From Sphingorhabdus sp. M41 (GTDB lineage: Bacteria > Pseudomonadota > Alphaproteobacteria > Sphingomonadales > Sphingomonadaceae), in the NCBI RefSeq assembly GCF_001586275.1, contig NZ_CP014545.1, positions 1,638,501 through 1,702,500 on the forward strand: DNA of 64,000 bases, written 5' to 3'. Of this stretch, positions 47,001 through 54,893 are shown piece by piece. Within the stretch, counting starts at the first letter, position 1, and every line of letters starts with the position of its first letter. The notes under the pieces were generated by a model that was given only the letters and a program-made list of their open reading frames with translations, ran no database searches and was not told where the DNA came from. A program made the position numbers and the translations under genes.

Positions 47001-49590
47001 TGCCGATCAGATTGGGCCGGATCAGGTGCGGCTGGTCGAAGCGGTCTCGAGAGTGATTATCGAGGATGGTCAAGGCAGTCTGAGCGAACAGCTGTCAAAG
47101 GCGTTTAGACTTCCGCCGGAGCTGCCACATTTCGAACCTGCCAGCACGCCGATCGAAGATGCCGGGGTCCCGGTGCTGGTTCGACCCGACAAGCTGCTAT
47201 TTGACAATGGCATTGGCGGTTTTGAACCGGACGGTCGTGAATATGTAATCCACCTCGGACCCAAACAGACAACCCCGGCCCCATGGGTGAATATACTTGC
47301 CAATGACGGATTCGGTTGCGTTGTTACGGAAGCGGGTGGCGGCTTTACTTGGGCGCGCAATAGCGGGGAAAACCGGATATCACCCTGGACCAATGATGCC
47401 GTCATGGACGAGCCCTCCGAGATTCTCTATCTCCGCGATGAAGAGACAGCGGAGATTTGGACGCCTACGCCGGGCCCCGCCGGGCGCGAGGCTGATTGCC
47501 GGATCCGCCATGGTGCCGGTTACACCGACTGGCGAAAGATATCGCACGGGATCGAGCAGGACCTGCGTGTCTTTGTACCCGTGGACGACCCGGTCAAGAT
47601 CATCCGCATCCGCCTGACCAACCACACAAAGCGGCATCGCCGGATCACGGCCACATATTATGTAGACTGGTTGCTGGGGTCTCTGCGCAGCGTGTCGCGG
47701 CCAACGGTGGTCTGTTCTTATGAACCCGAATATGAAGCGATTATCGCGCATAACAGGTGGAACCCGGATTTTGCCGAGCGCACGACATTTCTGACAGCGA
47801 ATCAGCCGCTGCACGGCTTCACCACCAGTCGTCAGGAGTTTCTGGGCCGGGAGGAAGGTTTCGAAAACCCGGCGGGTCTCCGTCGATGGGGACTGGAGGG
47901 ACTGGCAAAGGCGGGCAGTGATCCATGCGGAGTCTATCAGGTACATCTTGATCTGGAACCGGGCGGAACTGCGGAAGTATGTTTTCTGCTGGGGCAGGGC
48001 ACAGACGATGCCCATGCCAGGTCATTGATCACCAAATGGAAAACTTCTGGGGCTATCGGTCCGGCGTTTGAGAAATTGACACAATATTGGGATGAATTGC
48101 TCGGAGCGGTCGAGGTGCATACGCCCGATCCGGCATTTGATGTCATGGTCAATCGCTGGCTGCTTTATCAGTCCATGGCATCGCGGATCATGGCGCGGGC
48201 CGGATTTTATCAGGCGAGCGGAGCGATCGGATATCGCGACCAGCTACAGGATGTGATGGCCTTCCTGCACAATGATCCGGCTCGTGTCCGTGCGCATATT
48301 CTCGACTGTTCCGCGCACCAGTTTGAGGAGGGGGATGTGCTCCACTGGTGGCACCCGCCGTCTGACAAGGGCGTCCGCACCCGCTGCTCCGACGATCTGC
48401 TGTGGCTGCCTTACGCTGTGTGCCATTATGTCGAGGTTACGGGTGATGAAACGATCTTGCAGGAAGAAATTCCGTTTCTTCACGCGCCGCCTCTCTCGCC
48501 CGACGAGGAAGACCGTTATGCCGGTTTCGAAACCACCGTGATTGGTCAGACGTTGCTCGATCATTGTCAGCGGGCGCTGGAAAAAGGACTGACCAACGGA
48601 CGTCACAATCTGCCGCTGATCGGCGCGGGAGACTGGAACGATGGCATGGACCGGGTAGGACGGAAAGGGCAGGGCGAGAGTATCTGGCTGGCGTGGTTTG
48701 CTATCGTTACTGCCAGCGCTTTTTCAAGGCTGGCTTATCGAACGGGCCATTCCCGGATTGCCGACATCTGGGCCCAGCGTGCACATGATCAGCTTGGCCA
48801 TGTGGAAGAATCGGGCTGGGATGGCGAGTGGTATCGCCGTGCTTTCGATGATGAAGGCCATCCCTGGGGATCGTCTGACAATAGGGAATGCCGGATCGAT
48901 TCCATTTCCCAGTCATGGGCCCTGTTTGCCGGAGCTGATGCCGTGCGGACAGAGCGCGCGCTGGAGGCGGCATGGCGAGAACTGGTAAATGACAAGGACA
49001 AGATCGCCCGCTTGCTATGGCCTCCCTTTGAAAAAACAGCGCGGGATCCCGGATATATCAGGGCCTATCCGCCTGGGATCCGGGAAAACGGCGGACAATA
49101 TTCTCATGCAGCAACATGGCTCGGCATGGCTTTCGCGCGATCAGGCCAGGCCGATCGCGCGATGCAGATATTCAATATGCTCAGTCCGCTCAAGCGGGCC
49201 AAAAATCCCGAGCAAGCCGAAAAATACCGGGTGGAACCTTATGCAGTCGCCGCAGACATTGCCGGTGGAGAGACCCATGGCGGAAGGGGTGGGTGGACCT
49301 GGTACACAGGTGCAGCAGCATGGACATGGCGATTGGGGGTAGAAGAAATACTCGGGATGAAATTGCGCAATGGAAAGCTTGTCATCAATCCTTCCTTACC
49401 CGACCAGTGGAGCGGCTATTCTTCGGTTTATCGCCAGCCAAGAGGCACCATCAACCTAACTGTAGAGCGCCGAAAAGATGGTCAGGATATTGCAATGGAA
49501 ATTGTCGTTGACGGAATGGTGCAAAACAGTCTGGAGGTCTCATTTCCGCGAGACCGTAGACAGAAGGAAGTTATAGTGAGGATCCTTTGA
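41098..49590 (+). CDS. cgs: Cyclic beta-1,2-glucan synthase
   Basis: A 2830-residue inner-membrane enzyme close in length to Brucella Cgs (about 2870). It builds cyclic beta-1,2-glucans from UDP-glucose. Membrane segments start near residue 342. The GT84 glycosyltransferase has D-x-D in VTVDADTILP (about 556), a downstream HDLLEGA (about 672) and RWHRWIRGDWQLLP (about 705). A central glycoamylase-like region has AHHQGM (about 1479). The C-terminal GH94-type phosphorylase domain has GDWNDGMDRVG (D2512 and D2515). Start is GTG 41098, just after the Usp stop. No glucan exporter (NdvA) or OPG-modifying gene is nearby. Confidence 0.92.
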   Translation: MKDGSAHSLNSGSGAKDPKAVAIDRAASENSDTGEPNILQKAAADLCNQEKLSDIPADPIPAWLHIDDSGDWLTRARKSCANAPTEAGKAAEWLLDNDYQVYRAIRQIKEDLPQSFYAKLPAVDCETNSRYPRVFVLAHALLKATHLQITLPATVQFVRAYQRSSPLTIAELWAFPTMLRIACLEILVSSLTTILQGPIKQPFAPTDLAVARRSLDDTERVARSIANLSLVASISWEDFFDQTSRVESILSKDPAKYYARMDFETRDRYRRAIETLSSYSEMSEADIAARVVKQAAAATSDQQQDHVGYWLIGKGRRQFEQLQGLKLPLGRRLRRAVFDHAGLFYFFALLSFWIGAFIIPALYLWFVTATTIEWAGSLLVMLLPASILSISLVQRLVTLVVPPKILPKLDFSDGLPADCKTIAVMPVLIGKPDEIADLIQQIEAHWLSNSDRYLQLALLADLADAPTEHMTVDDEITRQLIEQIQALNKRHGKKGVGPFHLLLRSRRYNQAEHCWMAWERKRGKLEQFNRLLVDDDDSGFSIHEGNRPALSDIRFVVTVDADTILPTGSVRKLAGALAHPQNIARFDPDTGEIVTGYSILQPRVEMAPQGVSRTFFTRFFAGDTAIDIYSRAVSNVYQDLFGTGIFVGKGIYDVAAFHRCIDGRVAENSILSHDLLEGALGGVALASDIVLYEGFPGTYLEYVKRWHRWIRGDWQLLPWLRRRIRDADGRRRRNGLSVLSKWMVIDNLRRSLVAPALLLMLIIGWLLLPGNPWFWTLLAIFAHGGQIFTDLVTGLAQGRRRGAVRGLFAQLADQAGRWFLAIAYLPFEATIATHAIVVTLWRSLISRRNMLQWITAAHESERHRNGRSRIGIWRQMWAGPVAALALGVGTFILKPASLPAALPLLMLWFVAPEITLLLNRPRHRPVRPLDAGDRLFLRSLARRTWLYFESFAGPQDNWLPPDNYQGDPYPETAHRTSPTNIGMMMLSTASAWDFGYLGGEELAARTSNLFASLDRLETHRGHFLNWYDTLSLHPLEPRYVSVVDSGNLAGCLIAYKSLLEEITEAPAIEAQRWHGLEDVVRLLCEALEGIPKKHDDLRSEVALLQSSFDDIATDPLQWHGKLNFILENQLQVIQDMIANVAAQPDIISTRNLRELHTWLDRLRHQLLTMIHDIERLAPWLVLEKAPQEFRQLHSHVAELLSQAGSDLYFNEVSLTIEKSRADCQNQEPWLQSLADAVEVGRKNRAKLVQILAKLARKTEKYAERMEFAPYYDRDRRLFHIGYNVSADRLDPHYYDLLASEARLASYLAIAHQEVALEHWFHLGRPVMRSDSGLALVSWNGSMFEYLMPRLLMQSGPQTLLSESEKVAVQMHRKHGRDEGLPWGVSESAYSARDPEHRYQYQAFGVPGLGLRRGLAKDMVIAPYASALALQVLPSEAADNLRLLDKLGFSGLYGMLEAVDYTPERLESGSKVTPVNAYMAHHQGMIMCAIGNSLCDDILVRRFSEDARVNAVSLLLNERVPQELPSEVERIESIDLSSRRAGTAPKAQKWDPPLHSSSPQAQLLGNGSLSSSISTAGGGGLQWRHKALTRFVPDPVRDANGVWIYIRDEEDDLLWSATRQPTGKNPDQYEVTFHSHMAEFHRRDHDISVRMEAVVAAGDDIEIRRLAIGNLSDRSRSLSFTSYGEVVLAPPLDDERHPAFSKLFVGCEFIPAIGGQLFTRRPRNPNDAPPVLLHFIVCGDEQLTLASHEADRRKFLGRNGTLQQPAGVQNGLTNTTGWTLDPIMALQAKCQLEPYEHKELCFVTVAAISREAALEIAERYATLPSIDWAINDAASAAARETDKLGVKPQQEQEFQALGSLLVYPHGNLRAEPVKIQNNRLGQPNLWGMALSGDYPILMLRTRELPDSILPDLVRAHQLWRRQGLEVDLVILQSVASGYVEPVRDDLMDLLQDVNAQWMLGRNGGIHLLFADQIGPDQVRLVEAVSRVIIEDGQGSLSEQLSKAFRLPPELPHFEPASTPIEDAGVPVLVRPDKLLFDNGIGGFEPDGREYVIHLGPKQTTPAPWVNILANDGFGCVVTEAGGGFTWARNSGENRISPWTNDAVMDEPSEILYLRDEETAEIWTPTPGPAGREADCRIRHGAGYTDWRKISHGIEQDLRVFVPVDDPVKIIRIRLTNHTKRHRRITATYYVDWLLGSLRSVSRPTVVCSYEPEYEAIIAHNRWNPDFAERTTFLTANQPLHGFTTSRQEFLGREEGFENPAGLRRWGLEGLAKAGSDPCGVYQVHLDLEPGGTAEVCFLLGQGTDDAHARSLITKWKTSGAIGPAFEKLTQYWDELLGAVEVHTPDPAFDVMVNRWLLYQSMASRIMARAGFYQASGAIGYRDQLQDVMAFLHNDPARVRAHILDCSAHQFEEGDVLHWWHPPSDKGVRTRCSDDLLWLPYAVCHYVEVTGDETILQEEIPFLHAPPLSPDEEDRYAGFETTVIGQTLLDHCQRALEKGLTNGRHNLPLIGAGDWNDGMDRVGRKGQGESIWLAWFAIVTASAFSRLAYRTGHSRIADIWAQRAHDQLGHVEESGWDGEWYRRAFDDEGHPWGSSDNRECRIDSISQSWALFAGADAVRTERALEAAWRELVNDKDKIARLLWPPFEKTARDPGYIRAYPPGIRENGGQYSHAATWLGMAFARSGQADRAMQIFNMLSPLKRAKNPEQAEKYRVEPYAVAADIAGGETHGGRGGWTWYTGAAAWTWRLGVEEILGMKLRNGKLVINPSLPDQWSGYSSVYRQPRGTINLTVERRKDGQDIAMEIVVDGMVQNSLEVSFPRDRRQKEVIVRIL

Positions 49591-49706
49591 CGCTGTTGGA
49601 CCATTTCCGACCGGCTGGAGTATCCGTTCCTCAGGAGACCGATGCGGTGCAATTGGTTTTCAGCTTCTGAACAGAAACGTTCAAGCCGGAGCAACAGCAT
49701 TGCGGA

Positions 49707-50474
49707 TCATAATATCATCTGCAGAATGGCGAATGCGCTAATGCTGGTCAGGACAATGCCCACCAGGAAAAACATTAGTCTGGGTTGAAAATATTTTGCC
49801 GCGATTGCACCGAGCGGTGCGGCGATGATCCCGCCAATCAGCAGGCTGACGACCGGTCCAACAAAATTTTCGAAACCAAAATGGGCGATAAATATTGTCG
49901 AAATCATTACCGTGATGAAAAACTCTACGCTGTTGACTGTTCCCACGACTTTGCGCGGCTCCGCCCCCTGAACCAGCAGGTTTGAGGTGACCACTGGCCC
50001 CCAGCCGCCTCCGCCAATCGCATCGAGAAACCCGCCAAGGCCGCCAACAATCGACACGAACCTTGGCCGCCGGATTTCGGGCGAGGACCAGAGGCTTTTT
50101 ATCAGCAGCCAGAGGCCGGTCAGCAATAGATATCCAAGGACGAATGAATGGACGATCCTGCCTTGGACATAGCTGAGCAGAAACGCGCCCAATATACCGC
50201 CGAGGAGGCCCGGAAAGAGAAGCCGGCGGAACAGCTGGAAGTCGATATTGCCAACCAGGTGGTGACTGATGCCTGATGCGGCGGAAGTGAAGCATTTGAC
50301 GACATGGACATGCGTCGAGGCCAATGCCGGCGACATGCCCATGAACCCGACGAGAATGCTATTGACAATGACCCCGAAAGCCATGCCGAGAGCGCCATCC
50401 ACCGCTTGCGCAAGAAAGCCGATCAAAAGATAGGGCAACAACGCTATAATGTCTGCCAAGCTGATTTCCGGCAT
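49707..50474 (-). CDS. TauE/SafE-family sulfite/organosulfur exporter-like permease
   Basis: A 255-residue membrane protein with about eight hydrophobic segments and the repeated family pattern (FLAQAVDGALGMAFG; LGGFLDAIGGGGWGPV). Members move sulfite, sulfonates or related anions, but most are uncharacterised. Convergent with the glucan synthase gene across 116 bases that hold no recognisable feature. Role in the island unknown. Confidence 0.82.
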   Translation of the reverse strand: MPEISLADIIALLPYLLIGFLAQAVDGALGMAFGVIVNSILVGFMGMSPALASTHVHVVKCFTSAASGISHHLVGNIDFQLFRRLLFPGLLGGILGAFLLSYVQGRIVHSFVLGYLLLTGLWLLIKSLWSSPEIRRPRFVSIVGGLGGFLDAIGGGGWGPVVTSNLLVQGAEPRKVVGTVNSVEFFITVMISTIFIAHFGFENFVGPVVSLLIGGIIAAPLGAIAAKYFQPRLMFFLVGIVLTSISAFAILQMIL

Positions 50475-50818
50475 TGCGAATTCCAGTACAAAGAACCTGC
50501 CTGCGACAAGATCAATTTCTGCAGAATGCCATGCAGTCGCCAGTTGTGGATACAGCGGTTTTACGCCTCCTCAGCCTGCAGCAACAAGACTTTCGACAAG
50601 CATTTGTCAACAACATGGAAATTGGCAGCGGGTTATCCCTCTCAATTTCGACAATTTGCGACAAGCAACCGAGAGTAGCTGATCCAGATCCCAAAAGGAT
50701 ATTACGCAATATTACATAAGGAACACACCGGGTTTCGGCCACGCCAGTCATTTTGTAATTTAAAATGTCTCTGAAAATCCGATTTGAGACATGCTTCGAG
50801 AAATAGAGGAATTTCAAT
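50475..50818. other. Divergent promoter region between the TauE/SafE-like gene and hsp20
   Basis: 344 bases without a convincing gene. It contains a small inverted repeat GACAA-GCAT-TTGTC (50595-50608), and two copies of ATATTAC three bases apart near 50698-50716 that share the core AATATTAC with the palindrome upstream of the acyl-CoA synthetase. No good FNR box is present. The ribosome site AGAGGAA stands directly ahead of the Hsp20 ATG. Confidence 0.45.
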
Positions 50819-51328
50819 ATGGTAGAGAAAAACACAACGTCGAGTAAGACAGTCTCCCGCTCCACCAGCGTGCCTGTGCGGACGAATAACATTTGGGAGC
50901 CCCTCTCGCGGATACGGGATGAATTTGACCGTATGTTCGACGAGACACCGGGCAATAGTTTCGGTTCGCGGCTGATGCAGAAAATGTATGAAACTGCCGA
51001 TCCTGTGGTCGAACTGCGTGACAAAAAGGATGAATATCAGTTGGTGGCAGAAGTGCCTGGTATGAGCAGCGAAGATATCGAGATCAAGCTGTCAGACGGA
51101 ATGCTGCGGATATCCGGCGAGAAATCGGAAAGCCATGAAGAAGAAGGCGAAAGCTTCATGTTTTCCGAGCGGCACTATGGCAGCTTCGAACGAGCGATCA
51201 AATTGCCCAATGGCATTGATCACGAAAAAATCAGTGCCGATACCAAAGATGGGCTTCTCACCGTTCATATTCCGAAAAGCGCCGAAGCGCGCCAAAAGGA
51301 AAGAAAGATTCCAATCCAGACAAGCTAA
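50819..51328 (+). CDS. Small heat-shock protein, Hsp20/alpha-crystallin
   Basis: A 169-residue holdase chaperone. The alpha-crystallin domain covers about residues 60-160 (ADPVVELRDKKDEYQLVAEVPGM; ISGEK; GSFERAIKLP) and the C-terminal I-x-I motif is IPI. The N-terminal arm is Ser/Thr-rich. It closes the stress island, as HspX is part of the comparable DosR set. The 250 bases to the next, convergent gene hold nothing I can identify. Confidence 0.92.
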   Translation: MVEKNTTSSKTVSRSTSVPVRTNNIWEPLSRIRDEFDRMFDETPGNSFGSRLMQKMYETADPVVELRDKKDEYQLVAEVPGMSSEDIEIKLSDGMLRISGEKSESHEEEGESFMFSERHYGSFERAIKLPNGIDHEKISADTKDGLLTVHIPKSAEARQKERKIPIQTS

Positions 51329-51579
51329 ACAGTTCGAGCCGACAGCAGGCCGCTTTGTCCACTTCCGACTGCTGCAATCCCCCCGGATGCACGAAGAGAG
51401 GACAGGTGGCCTGCAATTTGCCGGAACAGACTTGCCTAACGCTGCCCAAAGGTGGCCAATGCTGGAGCGCTTGCGCAAATTGGTTTAATTCAGGGCAGTT
51501 CTGAGAACAGTTTCTATACCGATTATGTTTCGCATGGCACTCGCCGACAAAGGTTCTGAGCTTTGACGGCCGTGTTTGC

Positions 51580-52395
51580 TCAGTCTTCTACCGACTTTAC
51601 TAATTCGCCTATTGCCGAAGCGGGAACCGCAAATCCGATTCCGACATTTGCCTGCACTGGCGTCAAGATCGCGACGTTGATGCCGATTATCTCGCCGCGC
51701 ATGTTGATCAATGGCCCTCCCGAGTTTCCCGGATTAATCGGCGCATCGGTCTGGATCAGTCCGACGCCGCGTTCGGGGGTCAGGCCGCGACCGAGCGCGC
51801 TGACAATCCCGGCGGTTACCGTCTGGCCGAGACCAAAGGGATTTCCGATTGCCAGAACATAGTCTCCGACTTTTGCCGAATCCGAAACAGCGAGCGGAAC
51901 AGCTCTCAGTTTTTCAGCAGGAATTTGCAATATCGCGATGTCTGCTTCGGGGTTGGAGGCAACCAGACTGGCCTCGAATTGGCGCCGGTCTTCCAGAATG
52001 ACGACGACCAACAGTCCTTCGTCAACAACATGGAAATTAGTGACAACCAGCCCTTTCGCAGCATTTATGATCACGCCTGACCCCGCAGACAGCCGGGGTT
52101 CAAGCGCTCCTTTGGAAACACCAAAAAAGCGACGGAAATAGGGATCGCGCAGTAACGGATTTTGCAGATAGGGAGACGGATGGACCACCGCAATATTGAC
52201 CACCGCAGGGGATACCCGTGCCACCAGAGGGGCGAAGCTTAGGCTCTGGTGTGAAACGGATTCTGTCGCTGTCGAACTTGATAATGCATTGGTCTGAGCC
52301 GAAGGTGGGGTCTGATCCGGGAACAGCGCCGCCAGCCCGAGCAATCCGGCTGAGACAGAAATAAGCGCAACCACCGAATATTGTGCCGGCGTCAT
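51580..52395 (-). CDS. Membrane-anchored trypsin-like serine protease without a PDZ domain
   Basis: S1C/DegP-like protease of 271 residues. An N-terminal hydrophobic segment (about 6-25) should anchor it in the membrane, facing the periplasm. The triad is H122 (TNFHVV), D152 (ADIAIL) and S225 (GNSGGP). The chain ends shortly after the protease fold, so it has no PDZ domain, unlike DegP, DegQ and DegS. Its ATG overlaps the stop of the helix-hairpin-helix gene upstream (ATGA). Targets unknown. Confidence 0.85.
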   Translation of the reverse strand: MTPAQYSVVALISVSAGLLGLAALFPDQTPPSAQTNALSSSTATESVSHQSLSFAPLVARVSPAVVNIAVVHPSPYLQNPLLRDPYFRRFFGVSKGALEPRLSAGSGVIINAAKGLVVTNFHVVDEGLLVVVILEDRRQFEASLVASNPEADIAILQIPAEKLRAVPLAVSDSAKVGDYVLAIGNPFGLGQTVTAGIVSALGRGLTPERGVGLIQTDAPINPGNSGGPLINMRGEIIGINVAILTPVQANVGIGFAVPASAIGELVKSVED

Positions 52396-53255
52396 TGCTC
52401 ATTCTCTCGGCCACGCACTGCCCGCTTTCCTTTGTTGCGTCCTGAAGTTTCCGTAACAACCGTGCATTGGCCTTCGGGCTGGTGGTCGCTACTGAAGAAT
52501 ATGATTACCCAATCATTGGTCCGACCGAGATCGTGAGCGCGGGCGGTGTTGGAGTAGAGGGCGGTAAAATGCCAGAGTCCCCGCTCTGTATGCAGGATGG
52601 GCAGCCAGGACGCGCCAGTTGGATTGAAGCGACGCGGGGCAATCTGGCGCAATTTTCCTGCTTCTGCCTTGGCGCGATATTCCTGGTCGACGTCGAGCAA
52701 CATATCGACCGGCGGCATTGACTGGTCCTGGTGATAGCGCCTGCCAGCGCGACGCCGCGAAAGAATCTCGGTGAGGGCATTGCGAATGATCGACAGTCTT
52801 CGAGCGCCGATGCCCGGTACTTTTTCCAACCGGCCATCGTAGGCTGCACTTTCCAGTGCTTCTAGCGTATCGACGTTAAGATGCTCGTGAATCAGATGGG
52901 CAAGCTTTGGCCCGATGCCGGGGATAGTCCGGAATGTGGCTTCCGGCTCCAACCCTCCGCGAAGTCGGTCTAGTTGTGACCACCGTCCGGTCGATACAAG
53001 TTCAAGGATAGCTGCGCCGATGCCTGTGCCAATATTCGGTATTGCATCAAGCGCTTCCATTCCGCCGGTGGCAATTGCGGCAATATCCTCGTCCAGATTT
53101 TCGATAGTGGCGGCTGCTCTCGAATAGGCAAGGCTGCGAAACGGACTGGCATCTTGCGCCTTCAGCAAGGCGGCAGCTTCTCGCAGAGCCAAGCCAACCA
53201 TAGCATTGGCTGCATGCGATTGTTCTCTTGAATGAGACGGCTGAATTGCGGTCAT
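52392..53255 (-). CDS. Helix-hairpin-helix protein resembling the N-terminal part of family X DNA polymerases
   Basis: A 287-residue protein. Residues about 15-170 match the 8-kDa and HhH region of bacterial PolX (SPFRSLAYSRAAATIENL; IPNIGTGIGAAI; IPGIGPKLAHLI; VPGIGARRLSII), with three GxG hairpins. The nucleotidyltransferase palm and PHP exonuclease are absent. They are replaced by about 110 residues of unknown fold rich in Trp, Arg and His. Probably DNA-binding, not a polymerase. Coupled to the protease gene downstream. Confidence 0.7.
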   Translation of the reverse strand: MTAIQPSHSREQSHAANAMVGLALREAAALLKAQDASPFRSLAYSRAAATIENLDEDIAAIATGGMEALDAIPNIGTGIGAAILELVSTGRWSQLDRLRGGLEPEATFRTIPGIGPKLAHLIHEHLNVDTLEALESAAYDGRLEKVPGIGARRLSIIRNALTEILSRRRAGRRYHQDQSMPPVDMLLDVDQEYRAKAEAGKLRQIAPRRFNPTGASWLPILHTERGLWHFTALYSNTARAHDLGRTNDWVIIFFSSDHQPEGQCTVVTETSGRNKGKRAVRGRENEQ

Positions 53256-53564
53256 ATTTGCCGAACCCCAATTGTGATTTTCATGGAAGCGTGAAATAAA
53301 ATTAAGCCAATGGGATGAAGCGCGCCATACGAGAATTTACCTACCTTCCAGCGCAAAGTCCGCGATCATGTCGAGAATTTCGAAATCGCTAGGTCCTAGC
53401 TATTCAAGACACGTCAGTTGTAGGATCGAAATGAGATGGGCAGATCGGAAGCAGGCTTACCTGCTTGTCCAAATGCAAGCGTGCGTCATTGGCGGCATTC
53501 GCCAAAAGCTCGGCAGCAAAAAAACTAGCATGGCGAGCATCAAGCTAATGTGGGGGAGGCGACC
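53256..53564. other. Intergenic region between tRNA-Ser and the helix-hairpin-helix gene
   Basis: 309 bases without a gene. It has a 7-bp hairpin AAGCAGG-CTTA-CCTGCTT (53449-53466) with no T run, and on the minus strand a weak stem TAGC/GCTA followed by seven T (ending at 53518), which may terminate the tRNA transcript. The rest shows no identifiable signal. Confidence 0.45.
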
Positions 53565-53654
53565 TGGCGGACAGGGTGGGATTCGAACCCACGGAGAGCT
53601 TGCACCCTCGGCGGTTTTCAAGACCGCTGCATTCGACCACTCTGCCACCTGTCC
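53565..53654 (-). tRNA. tRNA-Ser (anticodon UGA)
   Basis: Minus-strand sequence folds as a class II tRNA. The acceptor stem pairs GGACAGG with CCTGTCC, followed by discriminator G and an encoded CCA (53567-53565). The anticodon stem GCGGT/ACCGC holds loop CTTGAAA, giving anticodon TGA, and the T arm is GTGGGTTCGAATCCCAC. The long variable arm is expected for serine. It reads UCN codons, mainly UCA. Confidence 0.95.
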
Positions 53655-53852
53655 GCATAGCCAATAAGGCCGGGTCGCACGCGTCCTAGCGTTCTCGATT
53701 TGAAAGCGCAAAACATTTTGTTGATGGTTCGAACCTCGAATGAAAATTTCGGCAGATCACCGCTTTCGGGGCAAGCAGTTGCTTCTTTGGGTTATTTAGG
53801 GATTCCCCTTCGACTCGCTTTGTGCGACAACGAAGTACGAAGGGAAGTAATC

Positions 53853-54893
53853 ATGCGTATCATGACCGCTATCGCCTGCAGCGCTCTTGCACTTTTCAGC
53901 ATCAGCACTGCAACGCCGATGCAAGACGCCAAAGCACAAGCAGGCTCCAGCTTTGAATCCTATCTTCAGCAAGTGCGCCAGAAAGCTCTGCAAGACGGGG
54001 TGAGGGCCGAGACGCTGGATCAGGTTCTTCCGGGTTTAACCTATAACCCCCGAGTGATAGAGCTGGATCAGTCTCAGCCGGGCGGCAGCATGGACAGTGC
54101 AATACCGCCTTTTGCTCCCTATCAGCGGCGACATATAACGGCGGTGCGGATTGATAATGGTAAGGCCGCTTATCGACGCCTGATTGCCAAGCTGATCGAC
54201 GTAGAGCGCGAAACCGGCGTGCCTGGTCCGATTATCATGGCGATCTACGGCAAAGAAACAAATTATGGTTCATATATGGGGGATTTCGACATTCCCCGAT
54301 CGCTGGCGACCCTCGCTTATGAAGGGCGGCGTCGCTCGCTTTTTGAGCCTGAGTTGCTCGCCGTGCTGAAGCTTATCGACAAGGGTGTGCCCCAGTCCGC
54401 CCTCAAGGGCAGCTGGGCAGGGGCGATGGGTATGCCGCAGTTTCTGCCTTCCGTTTATCTGCGACTGGCAAAGGACGGCAGCGGTGACGGATATGCCGAT
54501 ATCTGGAACAGCGAATATGACGCGGTCGCTTCGATTGCCAATTATTTTGTCAACTCCGGTTGGCGCCGAGACGAGCCCTGGGGCATTGCCGTCAATGTGC
54601 CATCTTCGCTCGACCGCACGGCGATCGCAAGCAAGATAGTACCGACACGCTGTCCGCGTGTGTTCGGTCGCCATAGCCAGTGGAAAAGCATGGCGGAATG
54701 GCGCGCAATCGGCGTGGTTCCGGCGACCGGGAAAAGTCTGGATAGTGATATGATGGCAACTCTGCTCGAGCCAGACGGGCCCGGGAACAGAGCCTATTTG
54801 CTGACTGGTAATTACCGGGTCATATTGGATTATAATTGTTCGAATTTTTACGGGCTAGCAGTGGGGTTATTGGCGGATGAAATACGCAGTTAA
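53853..54893 (+). CDS. Lytic murein transglycosylase, MltB/SltB type
   Basis: Periplasmic enzyme that cleaves the glycan strands of peptidoglycan. Signal peptide of about 30 residues ends AKAQA. Catalytic E135 is in YGKETNYG, followed by SLATLAYEGRR and GSWAGAMGMPQFLPS, classic MltB motifs. I set the start at ATG 53853, which has GGGAAG ahead and begins the signal peptide; the frame extends back to 53700. The stop overlaps the rlpA start by 17 bases. It opens the long cell-wall/replication gene run. Confidence 0.9.
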   Translation: MRIMTAIACSALALFSISTATPMQDAKAQAGSSFESYLQQVRQKALQDGVRAETLDQVLPGLTYNPRVIELDQSQPGGSMDSAIPPFAPYQRRHITAVRIDNGKAAYRRLIAKLIDVERETGVPGPIIMAIYGKETNYGSYMGDFDIPRSLATLAYEGRRRSLFEPELLAVLKLIDKGVPQSALKGSWAGAMGMPQFLPSVYLRLAKDGSGDGYADIWNSEYDAVASIANYFVNSGWRRDEPWGIAVNVPSSLDRTAIASKIVPTRCPRVFGRHSQWKSMAEWRAIGVVPATGKSLDSDMMATLLEPDGPGNRAYLLTGNYRVILDYNCSNFYGLAVGLLADEIRS

